A stretch of 64,000 bases of DNA from Sclerotiophoma versabilis (GCA_012274445.1 JAAROD010000080.1:124001-188000), one strand, 5' to 3'. Counted from the stretch's first letter, positions 31,304-43,832 are shown. Made by a program: numbers and translations. The notes: a model not told the origin generated them from the sequence alone.

Positions 31304-33448
31304 CTATACTGAGGCCGGACCACCAGTACCCTTGACCCACTCGCGCAGGTGCTGAGGCCCGAGGTTCGCTGGGTTGCGAACAGTGAACACTCGGGACGTG
31401 CCGTTGCCACCCAGCAAGCGAGGGTCGCCGTTCGCTGTACGATCGCTATACTCAAGCCTCATCACCATGTCGCCATCCTCAGAGCCGAAGCTTACCTTGC
31501 TCGGTATCCAGTCCGCAAGCTCTTCGCCGGCCATGCAGTCCAATGCTTCCAACCAGGCTCTCTCGTCGACTAGGCTGACATTCAAGCGTTTCAAAATCGT
31601 GTTGCATTTCTCTGAAAGCCACTTCTTCATCCTTTCAGACGCCAGGAGATTGTATTCCTTCTCCGCCTCAGAGAAAGAATGTCGTAAGTGGAGGTACCGG
31701 GTTTGTCTGTGCCACGCTCCGATGGATGCTGACAGCGGCGCATGCATACGAACCAAGGTCAATGGTGAAGGATCTTCGCCGAGACCGAATACCATTCTCC
31801 CAAGCTGCGCTGCGGCACTTGTGTCCGTTTGATGCAATGTTTCGGGACTTGGGAGAAATGATAAGGTATACTCTGCCGGGAACCTTCGGTGCAACGTATC
31901 GATGGTACCACATAGCAGGGTCTGGAGCAGCCAGTATCTTGTGCAAATGACCATATTCTGAGCGGTACCGAAACTTAACCCATGCAAAAGAATATCCGCA
32001 ACAGCCTCATCAACGATCTCGTCAGTGCTGCTGATCAATGTCTCAATGGACTTAGAAAGGTCGCTTTGTTGAGTCAGCTGCCACAGGTTCTCGGCGAGCG
32101 TAATAGCATACGCAACGGCAACGACATCGCTTGGGTCTCGAAGCGCATGCCTTATAGCCACTATCAGACGAGGACATTGGATCAATACATGCATCATAGT
32201 CCTGCTCATTCTTTGCAAGACGGTCAGAGAGCGGTTTGATAGGGCTGTAGGGTGTGTTGAAGACAAGTAGATGTCGTTATCGTAGATTGATCGTCGGCCG
32301 GCCGTCATCGCAATGGTAATCTTTCAACTGTTAGTCGTTATGGTCGCCCAGAATCATTGACCCTAGTGACTTACGTCATCAATGTACGTATTGTCTATGA
32401 TGTCCCATAAGTGCTCTTCGTCGGCTTCGGAAACCGTTCCAGACTTCAGAAGCTCCATCAGTCCGAGTGCATGGACAGCATAATACATATTTTGCACTCC
32501 GAGAAGAACCTTTCAGAGTAAGCGCTTGAGCAAAAACTTGTATAAGAGTCATTACCTCAGCAGCATAATGAAGCTTAGTCGCAACCACAAGGTCATAGGT
32601 CGGGTGCTGTTGTGATGCAAGCACACTCAACTGTAGCTCTTTCAATGCTTTGCTCCTGGTTCGCAATGCTAGGGCCTGGTTTGAGTATGATCGGTTTTCA
32701 TGAACGTTAAAGCTGTGAATGAAAAATTCAGCAGCCATCGTGAGTACAGGACTGGAACCGATGCGGGAGGGAATGGACACTACCCAGTTACCGAGAGTGA
32801 GCAGAGGCTGGTGTTGAAGAGATTGAGGATTTAGCATGCTGGCGAACGTGACAGCCAATGCTGTATCTGGAGAGTAGGGCTGATGCAATCCAAGTAATCG
32901 TTCCTGTTGCAAGTGAAGCAAATGCTCTTGACATTTTCTTCTTTCATAGGCCTCAACCTTCTTTGACACCTTTTTAGGTTTAAGTTTGATGGGCACAAAT
33001 GTCTGGAAGATTCCTCGTCCATCAGCAGCAACTATGCTGCCTCTCAGATGCAAGTCAGACGGATCTGGCGTATGAGCAGTTGCACGATCGCTGGCAGAGA
33101 CTGGTACTGACTCCGGAGTAGAAAATTCGTCACTATTCGGCGAAGGGTTCAGTGGATGGACGACTGAAGCTGTCATAGATCTCCCGTATCTTGTCATCCG
33201 ACATGGGTCTTGCATGACCAGTGCAAAGCCTGGGCCTCGTGAGTACGGGTAATAGCATGGGCGGCCTCCCTTTTGGCATCCACTACATGATGGCTTTTGC
33301 TCATCACACTGTAAGACGGTCAGATGGATTCCTTTCAGTAGTCTTTGATCGTTTCTGACGCGCATTTTGAAGCAGATACGTGTGGGACAATGATTGTTAC
33401 CTTGACCTTTCGTTGCCTGCATCCATCACATTTACCAAGTCGCCTCAT
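31304..33448 (-). CDS. Zn2Cys6 transcription factor
   Basis: Four exons: 33,448-33,401, 33,308-32,556, 32,509-32,375 and 32,320-31,304 (introns of 92, 46 and 54 bp with GT...AG), 650 residues. The first intron splits the zinc cluster. Joined, it reads C7-x2-C10-x6-C17-x6-C24-x2-C27-x6-C34 with RQRKVK between, the binuclear DNA-binding domain of fungal regulators. A Ser/Pro-rich linker follows (about 45-110), then a long helical region with the look of the fungal-specific TF domain (family PF11951 type). Nuclear, DNA-binding, target unknown. It is divergent from the peroxiredoxin-like gene at 34,055 and shares a roughly 600-bp promoter region with it. Confidence 0.88.
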
Positions 33449-34054
33449 CTGCTAGCTAATAAATCAGCAGTTCGGAGTTTGTCCCTTGGGAAAGTGACGT
33501 TGATGTCTGAGATAGGACAGACAGCCGTATTGTGGGCGAGGATTATCAAGGGCGCGAGGGTGCAGTTCGATAATCTAAGATTATATCAACTGCTGGAGTG
33601 GTGGAAGAGAACCAAATTATTGTTCGCGTATCGACAATTTGACACGTGCTGTGTCTTCCAGTTTGACCTTAGTTTGGAAGATTTGATGATGGAGGGATGT
33701 TTGGAGGTACACCGTGAGAATCACCTGAACAGGCAGCAGGAAAGTGGGGCCACGAAACGTGGCGATTGCTGACATCCTTGGCAAAATCATTCGACATGAC
33801 CATGGGATCAGGGTCGTTGGCTTGGGAAGATTGGCAAAACGATGCCGTACTGCAGACACAATGATGGCTGACGTGCGCGAAGACACGGCTGACGTAGAGA
33901 TGAGTGTCATATCGTGAAGGTCTATTCAGATGCACAAAATTGCACGTGGGGACTCATTCAGACGAGGAAGGAAGGTGGGGCAGCCCACCCCACATGTCAA
34001 TTAGTTTCCATCACCAGCACCACCAACCATAAATCCGCGCACCTGAACGCCGCG
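33449..34054. promoter_or_regulatory. Shared upstream region of two divergent genes
   Basis: It separates the start of the Zn2Cys6 regulator (minus) from the peroxiredoxin-like gene (plus). CATAAAT at about 34,028 may be a weak TATA-like element. The open frames here are short and without motifs. Co-regulation is possible but not shown. Confidence 0.4.
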
Positions 34055-34839
34055 ATGACTTCTGCGGGTGCAAACCAACAAGATGCATGTGGTGCAAGAG
34101 TACCCCCAACCCTCAATGAGCTCAAAGAAGCGTTCCAAATTGAAGTGTACGACCGTGCAGGAGACAAGAAAACTCTCGGTGATCTTATTGAAGGCAAAAG
34201 ATCTGTTCTGATCTTCACAAGGCACTTCTGTACACAAGAGTTGCTCATATCCGACTTTCCAGAGTTGCTGATATTAAAGGGTGCTTGAACTGCCAAGCGT
34301 ACGTCCGGACCATAAGTGAAAGGATTTCACCCTCTAAGCTTCCTACGAACACTCAAAGTAGGTTGCATCCAACGGCTTGCAGTGCGGCATTCTAATTATG
34401 CCTAGTCATAATAATTGGCAATGGCTCTTACCAACCCATCGATACGTATGCAAACACCACGTCATCTGCCTATCCCATATATACGGATCCGACATGCACA
34501 CTCCATAAAATCTTGAAGTTCAAATCAGTACTCAAGGAGCAAGGACATGGTGAGATGAAGAAAGACTACATGCAGGATGCAGGAACGGCAATAACTAGGA
34601 TCTTCGGCGGTATCAAGGGTGCTCTGGGAAATCTTCAACACACAGCATACATTGGGCCCAAAGCATTGAATGGAGGTGACCTTGTCATTGCGGCTGGTAT
34701 GTATGATTCGACTCTATCTCCGATTTCAGTTAACAGACACCCAGATGGCACACTCGAGTACATATATCGTATGCAGAACACAGTGGATCATACCAATGTT
34801 GCTGAGTTGGCTGATGTCATTGGCATAATTTCTGCCTAG
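34055..34839 (+). CDS. Peroxiredoxin-like (AhpC/TSA-type, PRXL2-like) protein
   Basis: Three exons, 34,055-34,229, 34,280-34,357 and 34,406-34,839 (introns of 50 and 48 bp), 228 residues. A thioredoxin fold is suggested by the strand SVLIFTRHF, directly followed across intron 1 by W-C60-x2-C63, a redox CxxC at the place expected in this family. Then comes a second strand IIIIGNGS and YPIYTDPT, as in AhpC-TSA antioxidant enzymes of the PRXL2/FAM213 type. No signal peptide or membrane segment, so cytosolic. Likely a thiol-dependent antioxidant; the substrate is not known. The first intron has a GTACAC donor, which is unusual but restores the family sequence exactly. Confidence 0.82.
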
Positions 34840-34948
34840 AACACCTGATCAGAGACCGGAAATAAGAGCATCACTCTTGGATCGTCTCCTAGTCGAATGC
34901 TACATACGCCTAGTCGATGTTCCGTGATCTCGTACAGAACATGATGGG

Positions 34949-34962
34949 CCCCCCCCCCCCCC
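34949..34962. repeat. Run of 14 C
   Basis: A homopolymer C tract in the short space between the peroxiredoxin-like gene and the convergent cyanide hydratase gene. Its length is a likely sequencing or assembly weak point. Confidence 0.9.
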
Positions 34963-35129
34963 TCTGATGACGACGGAAGTCATGTAGTAGGATAATGAAC
35001 GTTGATTTAGGCCGAAAGACAGAATAAAATCAATGGATGAAAAGTGGATTGAAGTGGAGATGTCGTACATGCAAATGCCGAAGGATTTTACAATCACCTA
35101 TGGCTAACAGTCATCTGTTGCAAGAAATC

Positions 35130-36335
35130 CTACGAAGCCTTGGAGCTTTTTGCTTTTCGCCCGGCTGCACCAACAGCACTTTTATCCTGATTTCTTTCCT
35201 CAGTATCAAGCGGCACGTTTAGGCCTAAGCGTTCTCGGGTGGAGTAAGTAGCAATGCCACCCTGAGGAGCGGCCTCGGTGACTAGCTCTTTACGGCGAGT
35301 ATCAACGAGAAGACGAATGAGGTCAGGGCGCATGTAGTGACCAGAGAAGTCAGCCAGGGCCTTGGTCAGGTGGCACTCGTTTAGGTCAATCTATTCATCA
35401 GTGAGCAAATCAGAGCAGATGTTGGCATGAGCGAGCTTACATCGACAAAGATAAGACCGTCAAAGTCCTTGTCAGGCTTGGCAACCAAAGTTCCGTCAGG
35501 CTTATAGATGCGAGCATGTCCATTGTATGTCGAAGGGTCAGTCTCAGGCTCAACACCTTCAGGTGTATTCTTCCTCAGGCCCTCCGTGCTCAGTCTCTGA
35601 AAGGGTGCCAATGTCCAGGTACCCGTCTCAATAGCGTAAGCAGGGGTAACCAGGTCAGAGGCTGGGTCAGCAACGTTGGTAGCAGGGTCCGGGTACTTGA
35701 GAGTCTCTTTGCCAGGATAAATGGGCCAGGCTGCAATATGAATCTGCTCGCCCTCTGAGAGGTTCAGGGACTTCAAGAACGGGTTCATATTCTCCCAGCA
35801 GTTGAGCTGGCCGAGGCGACCGAGCTCGGTCTGGGTGACAGACTTGAAAGTGTCACCGGCGCCGTCACCGTAGACAAGCTTCTCAAGGTGGGTAGGCTTG
35901 ATCTTGCGACGATGGTTGATGACCGCGCCATTAGGATCGATCAGGGTCTGGGTAAGGTAGAGAGTAGCGTGGTCGATTTCAGAGAAGCCGAGCGAGACAT
36001 AGCTGTGAGCCATCAGTACTTCGATTTCCTGCCCAACTGTTTACCGCCTACATCTGATTGTCTCGAGCGGCGCGCCGAATGCGTCTGAACTCCTCGGAGT
36101 CAACAGGAAGGGAGTTCTCGCGGCACTTCTTCAGCATAGGAAGCGACTGTTGGTAGCTGATCTTCCACATCCAATATGGGTAACCTGGAATCCAGACTTC
36201 AGGAAAGGCGATAAGCTTACAGCCAGCCTCACCAGCCTCATTGATGAAGGCAATAGTTTTTTGAACACCAGCTTCGAGATCGAACCAGCAAGGCTCAGAG
36301 GTGACAGCGGCAGCCTTGTACTTAATGAGAGGCAT
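35130..36335 (-). CDS. Cyanide hydratase (nitrilase family)
   Basis: Three exons, 36,335-36,052, 36,002-35,441 and 35,390-35,130 (introns 49 and 50 bp), 368 residues, the usual length for fungal cyanide hydratases. The nitrilase triad is complete: E46 in FPEVWIPGYP, K128 in HRRKIKPTH and C163 in LNCWENMNPF. The text MPLIKYKAAAVTSEP and VYGDGAGD matches fungal cyanide hydratases rather than general nitrilases. The enzyme adds water to HCN to give formamide, in the cytosol as helical filaments, and protects against plant cyanide. A C-terminal tail rich in Lys/Ser/Ala (about 340-368) is typical. It is convergent with the peroxiredoxin-like gene. No signs of damage. Confidence 0.95.
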
Positions 36336-38153
36336 TGTAGGAACTGCGTTGATTCGAGAAGTTTGATGCGACGTTGTGTGTGAATGCTGCGTTTGTTTTG
36401 AGTACTTTGCTTGGTGTGATCAGTTGTTATACATTACATCTGTGATCTTGAGCCCTGCAACTTCCGATGGTATTACGAAATACCGCGGGTTATGTTCTTT
36501 GCAACTGTATCCTATCGTAACCCTCGCTGCATGCATGGCCACTGCCGAACCTGTGTTTGTATGTCTCATGATATTATGATTCTAGCGGTGTTCGCCTGCA
36601 ATGTCACAGTGTATAGGGAAATGTAGGGAAGCAGATTGAATATGTGGAGCCCGCAAGCTCCGGAGTGTGTAATATGCTCGACTAGACCGGTATAGACATC
36701 ATGCAACGGTCAACGGCATGGGATCGGCAGCGCTATCATTGCCTACGTTATGCCGCTCCTGTCGTGGCAGCGGCATGGGATCGGCAATGTCGGCATCTTG
36801 GTGATACTTGCAGTGCTGCGTGTGTCAGGCGAAATTCGTGCGGCCTGGCAGAGATGTCAACACCGGCACATAATCACGAATTCGAGCGTCGGTCAGCAAT
36901 TTTCCACGATAGTGCAATAATTCTATGTCCAGGTATACGCGTATCCGAAGACTGCGTTCTAGAACTAGAGAGAAGATGCGCAAACTGCAGAAGACATTGC
37001 CAATATTCAGGTTATAATCAGCGTTCTACCAGCTAGTCATGTCGCGTCAACATCCTGGATTGGCTGATTTCCTTGGCTTCTGTAGTTTCACTTCTTTGTC
37101 ACGCAATTGAACGTCGCCAAGCAACAAAGCTGTTTGAACGTCGAACGGTAGAGATGACGGTACAGGTTGTAGTACCACAACCCAACGATCAAAGGACCTC
37201 TCAGATCATGTGATGCTGTTAGTCGTTGAGCGCTCGATACTGACGTAGTTATAGCAAGACTTTGCAGTCTTCTATGAAAGGTCTCGCACCGCCGTCACCA
37301 TCATGTTATATAGCAACGAAACAACAATCTCAACGAAACAAAGGACCCCACACTATTATATTGGGGGTAATAGGTTCTGCGTTTGTATTCCCATCAGTCT
37401 CACTTAACTATTTATCCAACCATCGACGCAAGACTTGTCTTAAGTGCTCGGTCGGTTGCAAATCTCCCTCACTTCCATGGCTATTTTAAAATTTGAATGG
37501 GATCAAGATAGCTAAGATTATGATTCAATTCGATTCTCGTCTGTCCGAAGATGCGCAAGTGGAGCATGGTGGTGTGTTCAACATCGAGCGCGGCAATGTT
37601 GCGAAGAAGTCGAACAGGGCTATGAGCACATTCTACAGCATAAAGCACTGTCGAACCTTACACTTAATTTGCGACATTCCAGTGGGTTGATTTCATGAGT
37701 AAATACCGACTTCCCCGTTTCGAATTATCAAAGTAGGAGAGCTTGGATTAGCGAAGTACTACAGACGCCGTCCACAAGCAAGCCTATTGAATTGAAAGGA
37801 TCCATAGTCCAATCGGGTGTGATAAACCCGAATGGCCTTCTCTGGCCTCAAGTGATGAATGTCGGTCGATTGATGTTTTCTATAAGATGTGTGAGCCAGG
37901 ATCAACGTACAATTTCGACTAGATTAACGCTATGGCTGGTATCAAAGCCGAAAGACGGCAGCTGGTGGGACGCAGAACTTTGATGTTTTTCTCCGGGTAG
38001 ACAGTTGAAGGTTTATAATCAACTCTGAGATATCTGTACCTCATGTCAGCCATACGCACTTCCATCTGTGGTTCCACACCTCATAACAAAACATGAAATG
38101 CTCACTAAGATACCGAGAGCAAGCACACTCGCCTGCCTAGTCATCTCACTCTT
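36336..38153. other. Intergenic stretch, no gene recognised
   Basis: About 1.8 kb. It includes the cyanide hydratase promoter on its left. A short direct repeat GGCATGGGATCGGCA occurs twice (about 36,715 and 36,772). The open frames are short, lack motifs and do not join across plausible introns. Confidence 0.5.
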
Positions 38154-38724
38154 TCACGGCGCGCCCGCCTCCCACATGTCAATCACCACTCCCTCCGTTC
38201 CATTCCTCGTGAGCACACCCACCGCAACAACGTCATTCAACCAATTGTACGTCCCGTTCGTCGCCGTTTCAAACTTTCCTCTTAGCAGAGTTCTACCATC
38301 CGACTGAGTTGGACCTTCAGTCTGTACGTATATCCAAGTGCCATCGTCAGTCTGAATGTTGTACCTGGCGTCAGGGCGGATTTTGCCGTCGACGTCAGTG
38401 AGGCGCCAATCTGCGCCAAGACTAAAGACTTTGCCTGCCAATAGTTAGAGATATGGGTTTCAAGGCGGAGACGCAGTCATCTGAGATTGATACGTGTGCT
38501 GGGAGGTGTGCCGTACCCGACAGTTTTGGCCCTTTGAAAGTGCCGCCTACAATCGGAATTACAATACGCTCTTGCCCGTTCGGCACAGGACCGAGAGAGA
38601 AGCGCTCGCCCAGCTGGACCTCCATGTGGTATAACAATGTCAAAGACGGGGGCTGAGGGGTAGTCGAAGTCATGACGTAAGTTGCAAATGTAGTGAAGAT
38701 GGCGAACAGGGAGAGGAGGTGCAT
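38154..38724 (-). CDS. Secreted DUF3237 (UPF0311) protein
   Basis: Two exons, 38,724-38,517 and 38,434-38,154 (82-bp intron, GTACGG...GGCAG), 162 residues. The first about 20 residues (MHLLSLFAIFTTFATYVMT) are a signal peptide. The body has the DUF3237 pattern: an N-terminal strand with MEVQLGE, then IPIVGGTFKGPKLSGKV, GADW, ARYNIQTDDGTWIYV and a final GTRNGTEGV-like segment. The family forms a small beta-barrel of unknown activity; secreted members occur in many ascomycetes. It lies next to the carboxylesterase gene in the same direction (about 200 bp apart). Confidence 0.85.
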
Positions 38725-38927
38725 CTTGAAGTCTTCAAGGTCAATTGGATTTGAAACAAAGATACTAGCGCATAAACTAGATGTATGTATATCCGCATCA
38801 TATCTAGATCCGATGCAGCCGCTCCCAAGCTTTGTACTTGGTGGCGATACAGCTGCCCCACTACCTACCCCGCACTCCGAAATCGCACCTTGCTAGACTT
38901 GCCACCAAAGCCCAGTAAAGTCTTGAT

Positions 38928-40878
38928 CTAAGACGGTGGTATACCAGCAGTTCCAACAATAGCCTGATATATAGGCTGAAACAAATTGCATCTGTAGTCC
39001 AACTGGCTTTGCGGCAGCACTGTCACGCCTCCACCCTTTACTCTTCCAACGTCACCCAGTACACCTAGATTCCAGCTTCCAGTCGTCACATTTCCACTAC
39101 CGCCATAGTAAATTCCATCGAGAACCTGATCGTACGCGCCAGAGAGCACTGAGCCAGCTCGACCAGTACCGACAGAATTCCACCCTGGTCCTGCTAAGGG
39201 GTTCTTCGCAAAGCGCGCCCAGGCCCCTTGCATGAAGGTGGAGAGCGCAAATTCCTGATTCGTTGTGTTTGCTATGGGATAAGTGCGGAACACCAGGGGA
39301 ATCTCAGACGCATGGTATGCGCCGAGTTGCGGATAGGCTTGTGTGTTGGAGAAGGAAGCGTTGAAATAGTACCGCCATGTTGGTATGCCAATGCTGGCTG
39401 TGGCGTTCGCCCAAAGAGCTGCCGGCTGTGAAAATGTCAGTAACACTATACCAAGAATGGTATACCCAACCTACGCATTGGAACGTCACATCTGTAATGA
39501 CCGCGGATACTGCGTCGTATCCGTTGGTGATGCCGGGGCTACCGATGGGATAAGCTGCTGCAATTGCTGGAATCAATGCTGGAGCTGCGCTGAAAGTGGT
39601 CTGCAAGAAGGTGGTCAAGTTAGTTTGGCCAACTGCAAACACACTGTGATGGTAAGCGGAGTATGAATGACACGGATCGAGGATGCTCACCGTCCTTCCT
39701 GCGAGTTGGAGCCTGCTAGTACTGGGATGTGCGAGATGTTACCGCTTAGTCTTCGCGCAGCTGGATTTTGGAACAGAGTTACGTTGTCTGCGACAGGATT
39801 GAAGATCAGAGAGTTGACTTCGACGAGCCTCTTGACTTCGGTAGCATTCGCTGCGCGTACGCAAGTCAAGTTGCTGCCATATGTACCAGGACAATGAAGC
39901 GAAGCTGTGAGATTGTTCCACGCTGGTATGCTAGAGGACGGTGGGGCCGCCCGGTAGCTGTATTGACCACTCTGCAAGATTGCTGCACGAAATGGAGGCT
40001 TGCTGTTCTTGGGATAACTGGTTAAAAGCGCATCCACGGAGAAGCCTCCAGCGCTTTCACCAAAAATGGTCACCTTGGTTGGGTCACCACCGAAAGCATG
40101 AATATTGCGTTGGACCCAGTCGAGAGCAAAGCGCTGGTCTAGGAAACCAAGGTTCTGTCCGGTTACGGGAAGCTCGGGAGATGCTGGAAAGCCAAACACT
40201 GGTAGGTGTCAGATATAAAAGTGACTGTGGGACGGTAGCGATACTCACCATTGGTCCTGTAGTTGGTCGTCACAACGATCACGTCTTCATAAGCCGCGAG
40301 AGCACTTCCATCGTAAGTCGCCAGGCCTGAGCTTTCGTCAGTTGTACTCAAACGTCTGCCATAAATGACATACCAGCAGTGCCGAACTGCAACGAGCCTC
40401 CATACATCCAAAACATCACAGCTCTTCCATTACCACCTGGTGATCCGGAAGGAGCATATACGTTGAGATACAAACAGTCCTCGGACTCTACGGGAGGTGG
40501 GCCACCGGGGTTGTTGAACACAGCCTGAGCAAATTGTTGGCTTGCGAGAGGATCTGATGGTCGTTAGTAGTATGCCAGGAAGGATTCACTATCCTGCTCA
40601 CATCGAAACTGCTGAATACATGCTGGCTTCCATGCTGTCGCATTGAGAGGCTTGCCGAAGGTTGTGACATTGCGTGGTGGCGAGAACCTCTCTGGAGGCG
40701 ATTGGGCAAAGGGCACGCCGAGGAACTGATTGACGGAAGGTCCTAGGCCATTAGGGAGAGCCGTTGCCTTCCCAATCAATACTCCAGCATCGATCGTTGC
40801 GCTTGGTGTAGGATTGTAGTCCAGAGCTGAGACCAACGCTGGAAGAGCCAGAGGGAGCACACTGCTATTGAATCGCAT
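38928..40878 (-). CDS. Secreted carboxylesterase type B / lipase
   Basis: Six exons: 40,878-40,602, 40,553-40,374, 40,326-40,249, 40,198-39,691, 39,643-39,475 and 39,425-38,928 (introns 47-50 bp), 569 residues. A signal peptide ends near VSA18. Family marks are SEDCLYLNVYAPSG, VIVVTTNYRTNVFGF, and the nucleophile elbow FGESAGG (Ser227). A Glu at about 346 in SQEGR and His442 in GAYHASEI complete a likely Ser-Glu-His triad. Several N-x-S/T sites fit a secreted glycoprotein. It hydrolyses carboxylic esters; the substrate cannot be told. All six exons keep frame. Confidence 0.9.
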
Positions 40879-42176
40879 GATAGAGGTTATTGAGAGCTCA
40901 AACTGTCAGTACCTGGGCGTCGTCTGGGTCGCTCTTCTATGTGTACGGTATGTAGGTCCTCGTGCATAGCCAATCATGCACGCAGCTGCAGAACCGAGGC
41001 CATCTGAACGGGAGCACCTGTGCCGTCAATACTTCTTGAATGCATGGCGCTCCCGTCTGGCGTGGTGCATCCATACAGACGGCTTGGGCGATCTGCAATA
41101 CCAAGGTGTGGCTTTCAGGAAGACCCTGGCGTGCCTGGCTTTAGTTTAGCAAGCTGTAAGCTAGATTTTTGTGGTTCTAGCGGGTAGAAGAGGCAGAGGC
41201 CACAAAGTGCAGTATTGGTCTCATCGAGTCTGTTTACAGTCTGTTGCTTGCGACTTACGACTTACGACTTACGACTCGCAACTGTTGCACGTTGAAATCG
41301 AGCTTTTAAGTAAATATTCAGTGATTAAAGAAAAAGAGTTCGTCGTTCGTGGAAGGTATGCTTCGAAACGGCAGGTGGAAGCGGGCCGAGGCAGGCGCAG
41401 ATGGAACCTCTTTGCGGGGTAACAGATTCGGTCACATGACGTCACTTAGCCAGAGTTCTCAACAACCAAGCAAGCTCAAGTTCGAACCTCGAAACTTGCT
41501 TGTTTGCTTGCTTGCTTGCTTCAGCTTGCTTACGCAGAGGGGGAAGGTGGTGGCGTAGGGCTGTAAAGGGGTGTTAGGGGCGTCAGGGGATTTAGGGGCA
41601 TTTTGGCTATGCTGATGGTCACGTGATACCACGTGATGTCACGTAAGTAAAGCTCTGAGGGGCTTCCTGTGTAGATCGCCTCCCTCGCATAGCCCTACTA
41701 GACATCTCATCCCCCAGCTCAAGCAAGCTCAAGTACGTGCCTATATTTCGCTGAACTTGCTTGCTTAAGCTTGACGCTGCTAGAGACTGGGACTTGCTTG
41801 CTTGAACTTGGCAAACTCAAGCAAGCTCAAGCAAGTGCTTGTCGCCCACTTGCTTATTGATAACTCTGCACTTAGCTCAGGTTCGGAGAGGAGATGTTTG
41901 CCTTCAGAATACGTTGCCGTGACATTCCTACGTAGAACTACAAACGGAAGGAAGGCTAGATTATGTACTATAATCGCGTCGTGATGCCCTAGAAAGACAC
42001 AATGGTCTTTACACGATACCCTTTCCACTCCCTCTCTGTAATCACCGCTATGTCCCCACCTCGCTTGCCCTTCAACAATCTTCGCTTTACGTCTCGAAAG
42101 TGCCAAATCTAAATTTGCTTATGCATGGACTTCATATTTGTTGGCTTCTCTTCGCGAACTTGATGTTGCAGGCAGT
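40879..42176. other. Intergenic stretch rich in short repeats
   Basis: It contains the tandem CGACTTACGACTTACGACTT (about 41,251-41,276), a GCTT microsatellite (about 41,491-41,530), and many copies of CAAGCAAGCTCAAG and its reverse complement (about 41,460-41,850). Two CACGTG boxes (41,620 and 41,630) lie in a run GTCACGTGATACCACGTGA. No gene is seen; the short frames across the repeats are not convincing. Confidence 0.6.
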
Positions 42177-43576
42177 TTAAGCAGATAGTTTGACTTTCGA
42201 ATGAAACAGCAAGGAGGTGTCGAAGATGAAATTGGCGGCGGCTTTGAGCGGTAACGTTGCTATGCGGCGACTAGGGAGTTTGAGAGAGTCGGCCAAATTG
42301 CTGGCATGTGCAACAAGAGACTGAAACTTGTCGAGAAGTGCGTCGAACATCATTCGAGTTCTATCCACACGCAACAGCAGGCAGTATAGCTTGAATAGTA
42401 TCCTACCTTGAGGGCACCTTTGTAGACCATCCCCGTGATTCTTCGAATGTTTCCAGAGCTTGTAACCATACACAATGATGATTCAAGAGTTCATTCCGGC
42501 GTTGGTGGTCTGATGAAACGAGTGGTATCGACCCGTACAACTTGAAAGTCATGTCCCGCGCTAGCAAGATTGCGGCGTTTCGCAAGTCGAAAAATGACGA
42601 CCGGGCATCAGCCACGCTGGCGAAGGAAGTTCCCGTGAAGTATCGTGGACACGATTCCAAGAAAGCAGAGTCCCTTGCTAGGCTTGTACCGTAGGGAAGG
42701 GCAGATGCTAGAGCTTGGGTGAGGATTGGTACGAAAGTATGCTCGATCATTTTCGATCGCACACAGACACGGCGTTGACTTGCCCCGACAGGCTGGATGG
42801 CCACACCAACCGTCTTATGTTGTCTCAACTCGTAAAGAATGTTCAGCCCACTGCCGATGTGAGTGAATGCTCTGTTCGCGTCTGCTTGTAGGAATTTGAT
42901 ACAAGCAAAGAGCATGCAAATCACTAGCCCTACTTCGGCTGAGAACGAAGGTTTGGCCATATCATCAATGAGATATCTGATAGCTTTGTTATAGTTGATC
43001 CAGAATGACCTATTCTCAGAATTGTTTGCTATAACTGCAGATTGACGAGCGGGTTGTAGACTGCCACTTTGGCGCTGATTCAAATGACCCAAGGCTATTA
43101 GTGCGTTGCTTACACCAGGCTCGGCACGTGCCATCTGAAGTATAGTGCGAGACCAGAACTCAGTGTCAAATCTACCAGAGAGCTTGGGGTCTACACAACG
43201 ATAGTAAAATTCTAAATAGTGCATGTCTTGGCCAAAGTCAGGAAGTGTCGCGAGTGCTTTGCTGGGCCACGCCGACTCAATTTGCGTGTAGCTGGATACT
43301 TCATTATGGGGGTCGATCCGTTATTGAGCGTAGCCGTCGCAAATACGGCCCGTACTTATGCATCTCGTCGGGTCAGATAGCGAACATGCTTGCCTGTGAC
43401 TGGACGTACTTCATGCAGTTAGGCCGCTCCTCGTCACACTTCACAAGTCGTATTCTGCATGTTTTGCAGCCAGTTTTCACCTTTCTGTGAGGTCTGCCAG
43501 GCGGCCTTGACGATTTGATGTTTGCATCTGACAGCATTCGACCAGATTGAAGGTCCAAGTCGGGCAAGATGGGCAC
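42177..43576 (-). pseudogene. Broken Zn2Cys6 transcription factor gene
   Basis: Exon 1 (43,576-43,410) and the next exon (from 43,363) join across a 46-bp intron to give a perfect zinc cluster (GCKTC, KCDEERPNC, MKCISTGRICDGY). Eleven bases later comes an in-frame TAA (43,321-43,323) after CAA; reading through it, the frame continues as RIDPHNEVSSYTQ into a normal regulator body (MHYLEFYYR...) down to about 42,410. There a frameshift is needed to continue as ILFKLYCLLLRV, and the protein then stops at 42,177 short of the usual C terminus. Two disabling lesions and truncation make it a pseudogene, unless an unrecognised intron removes the first stop. Divergent from the intact regulator at 43,833. 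Confidence 0.68.
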
Positions 43577-43832
43577 AAAATCAATGAAGCGGAACGTGGT
43601 GATGAAGTTTGGAGAGGCGAGGCTGGCGCCACATACGGTAACCGTTCTGTGCTAGAGCTGCTTACGTACCTAGCGCGCTACCGGTACCGGTACCGTAGCC
43701 CGCCTGAAGATCTCGATGCCGAGATTGCTCCTTCTTCTCGCGACAGCAACATCAGCACGCGGTTGCTGCGCAGCATCAATAGATCAGACATGTCGAATAA
43801 CCAAACTTAGCGCATTGCTATGTGAGGCTCTC

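Noticed and set aside
36701..37036. 111-residue plus-strand frame
   Set aside because: It depends on a short direct repeat and random Cys/Arg-rich translation; no start context or homology recognised.
41171..42106. Frames across the CAAGCAAG repeat region
   Set aside because: Translations consist of repeat words on both strands; no motif.
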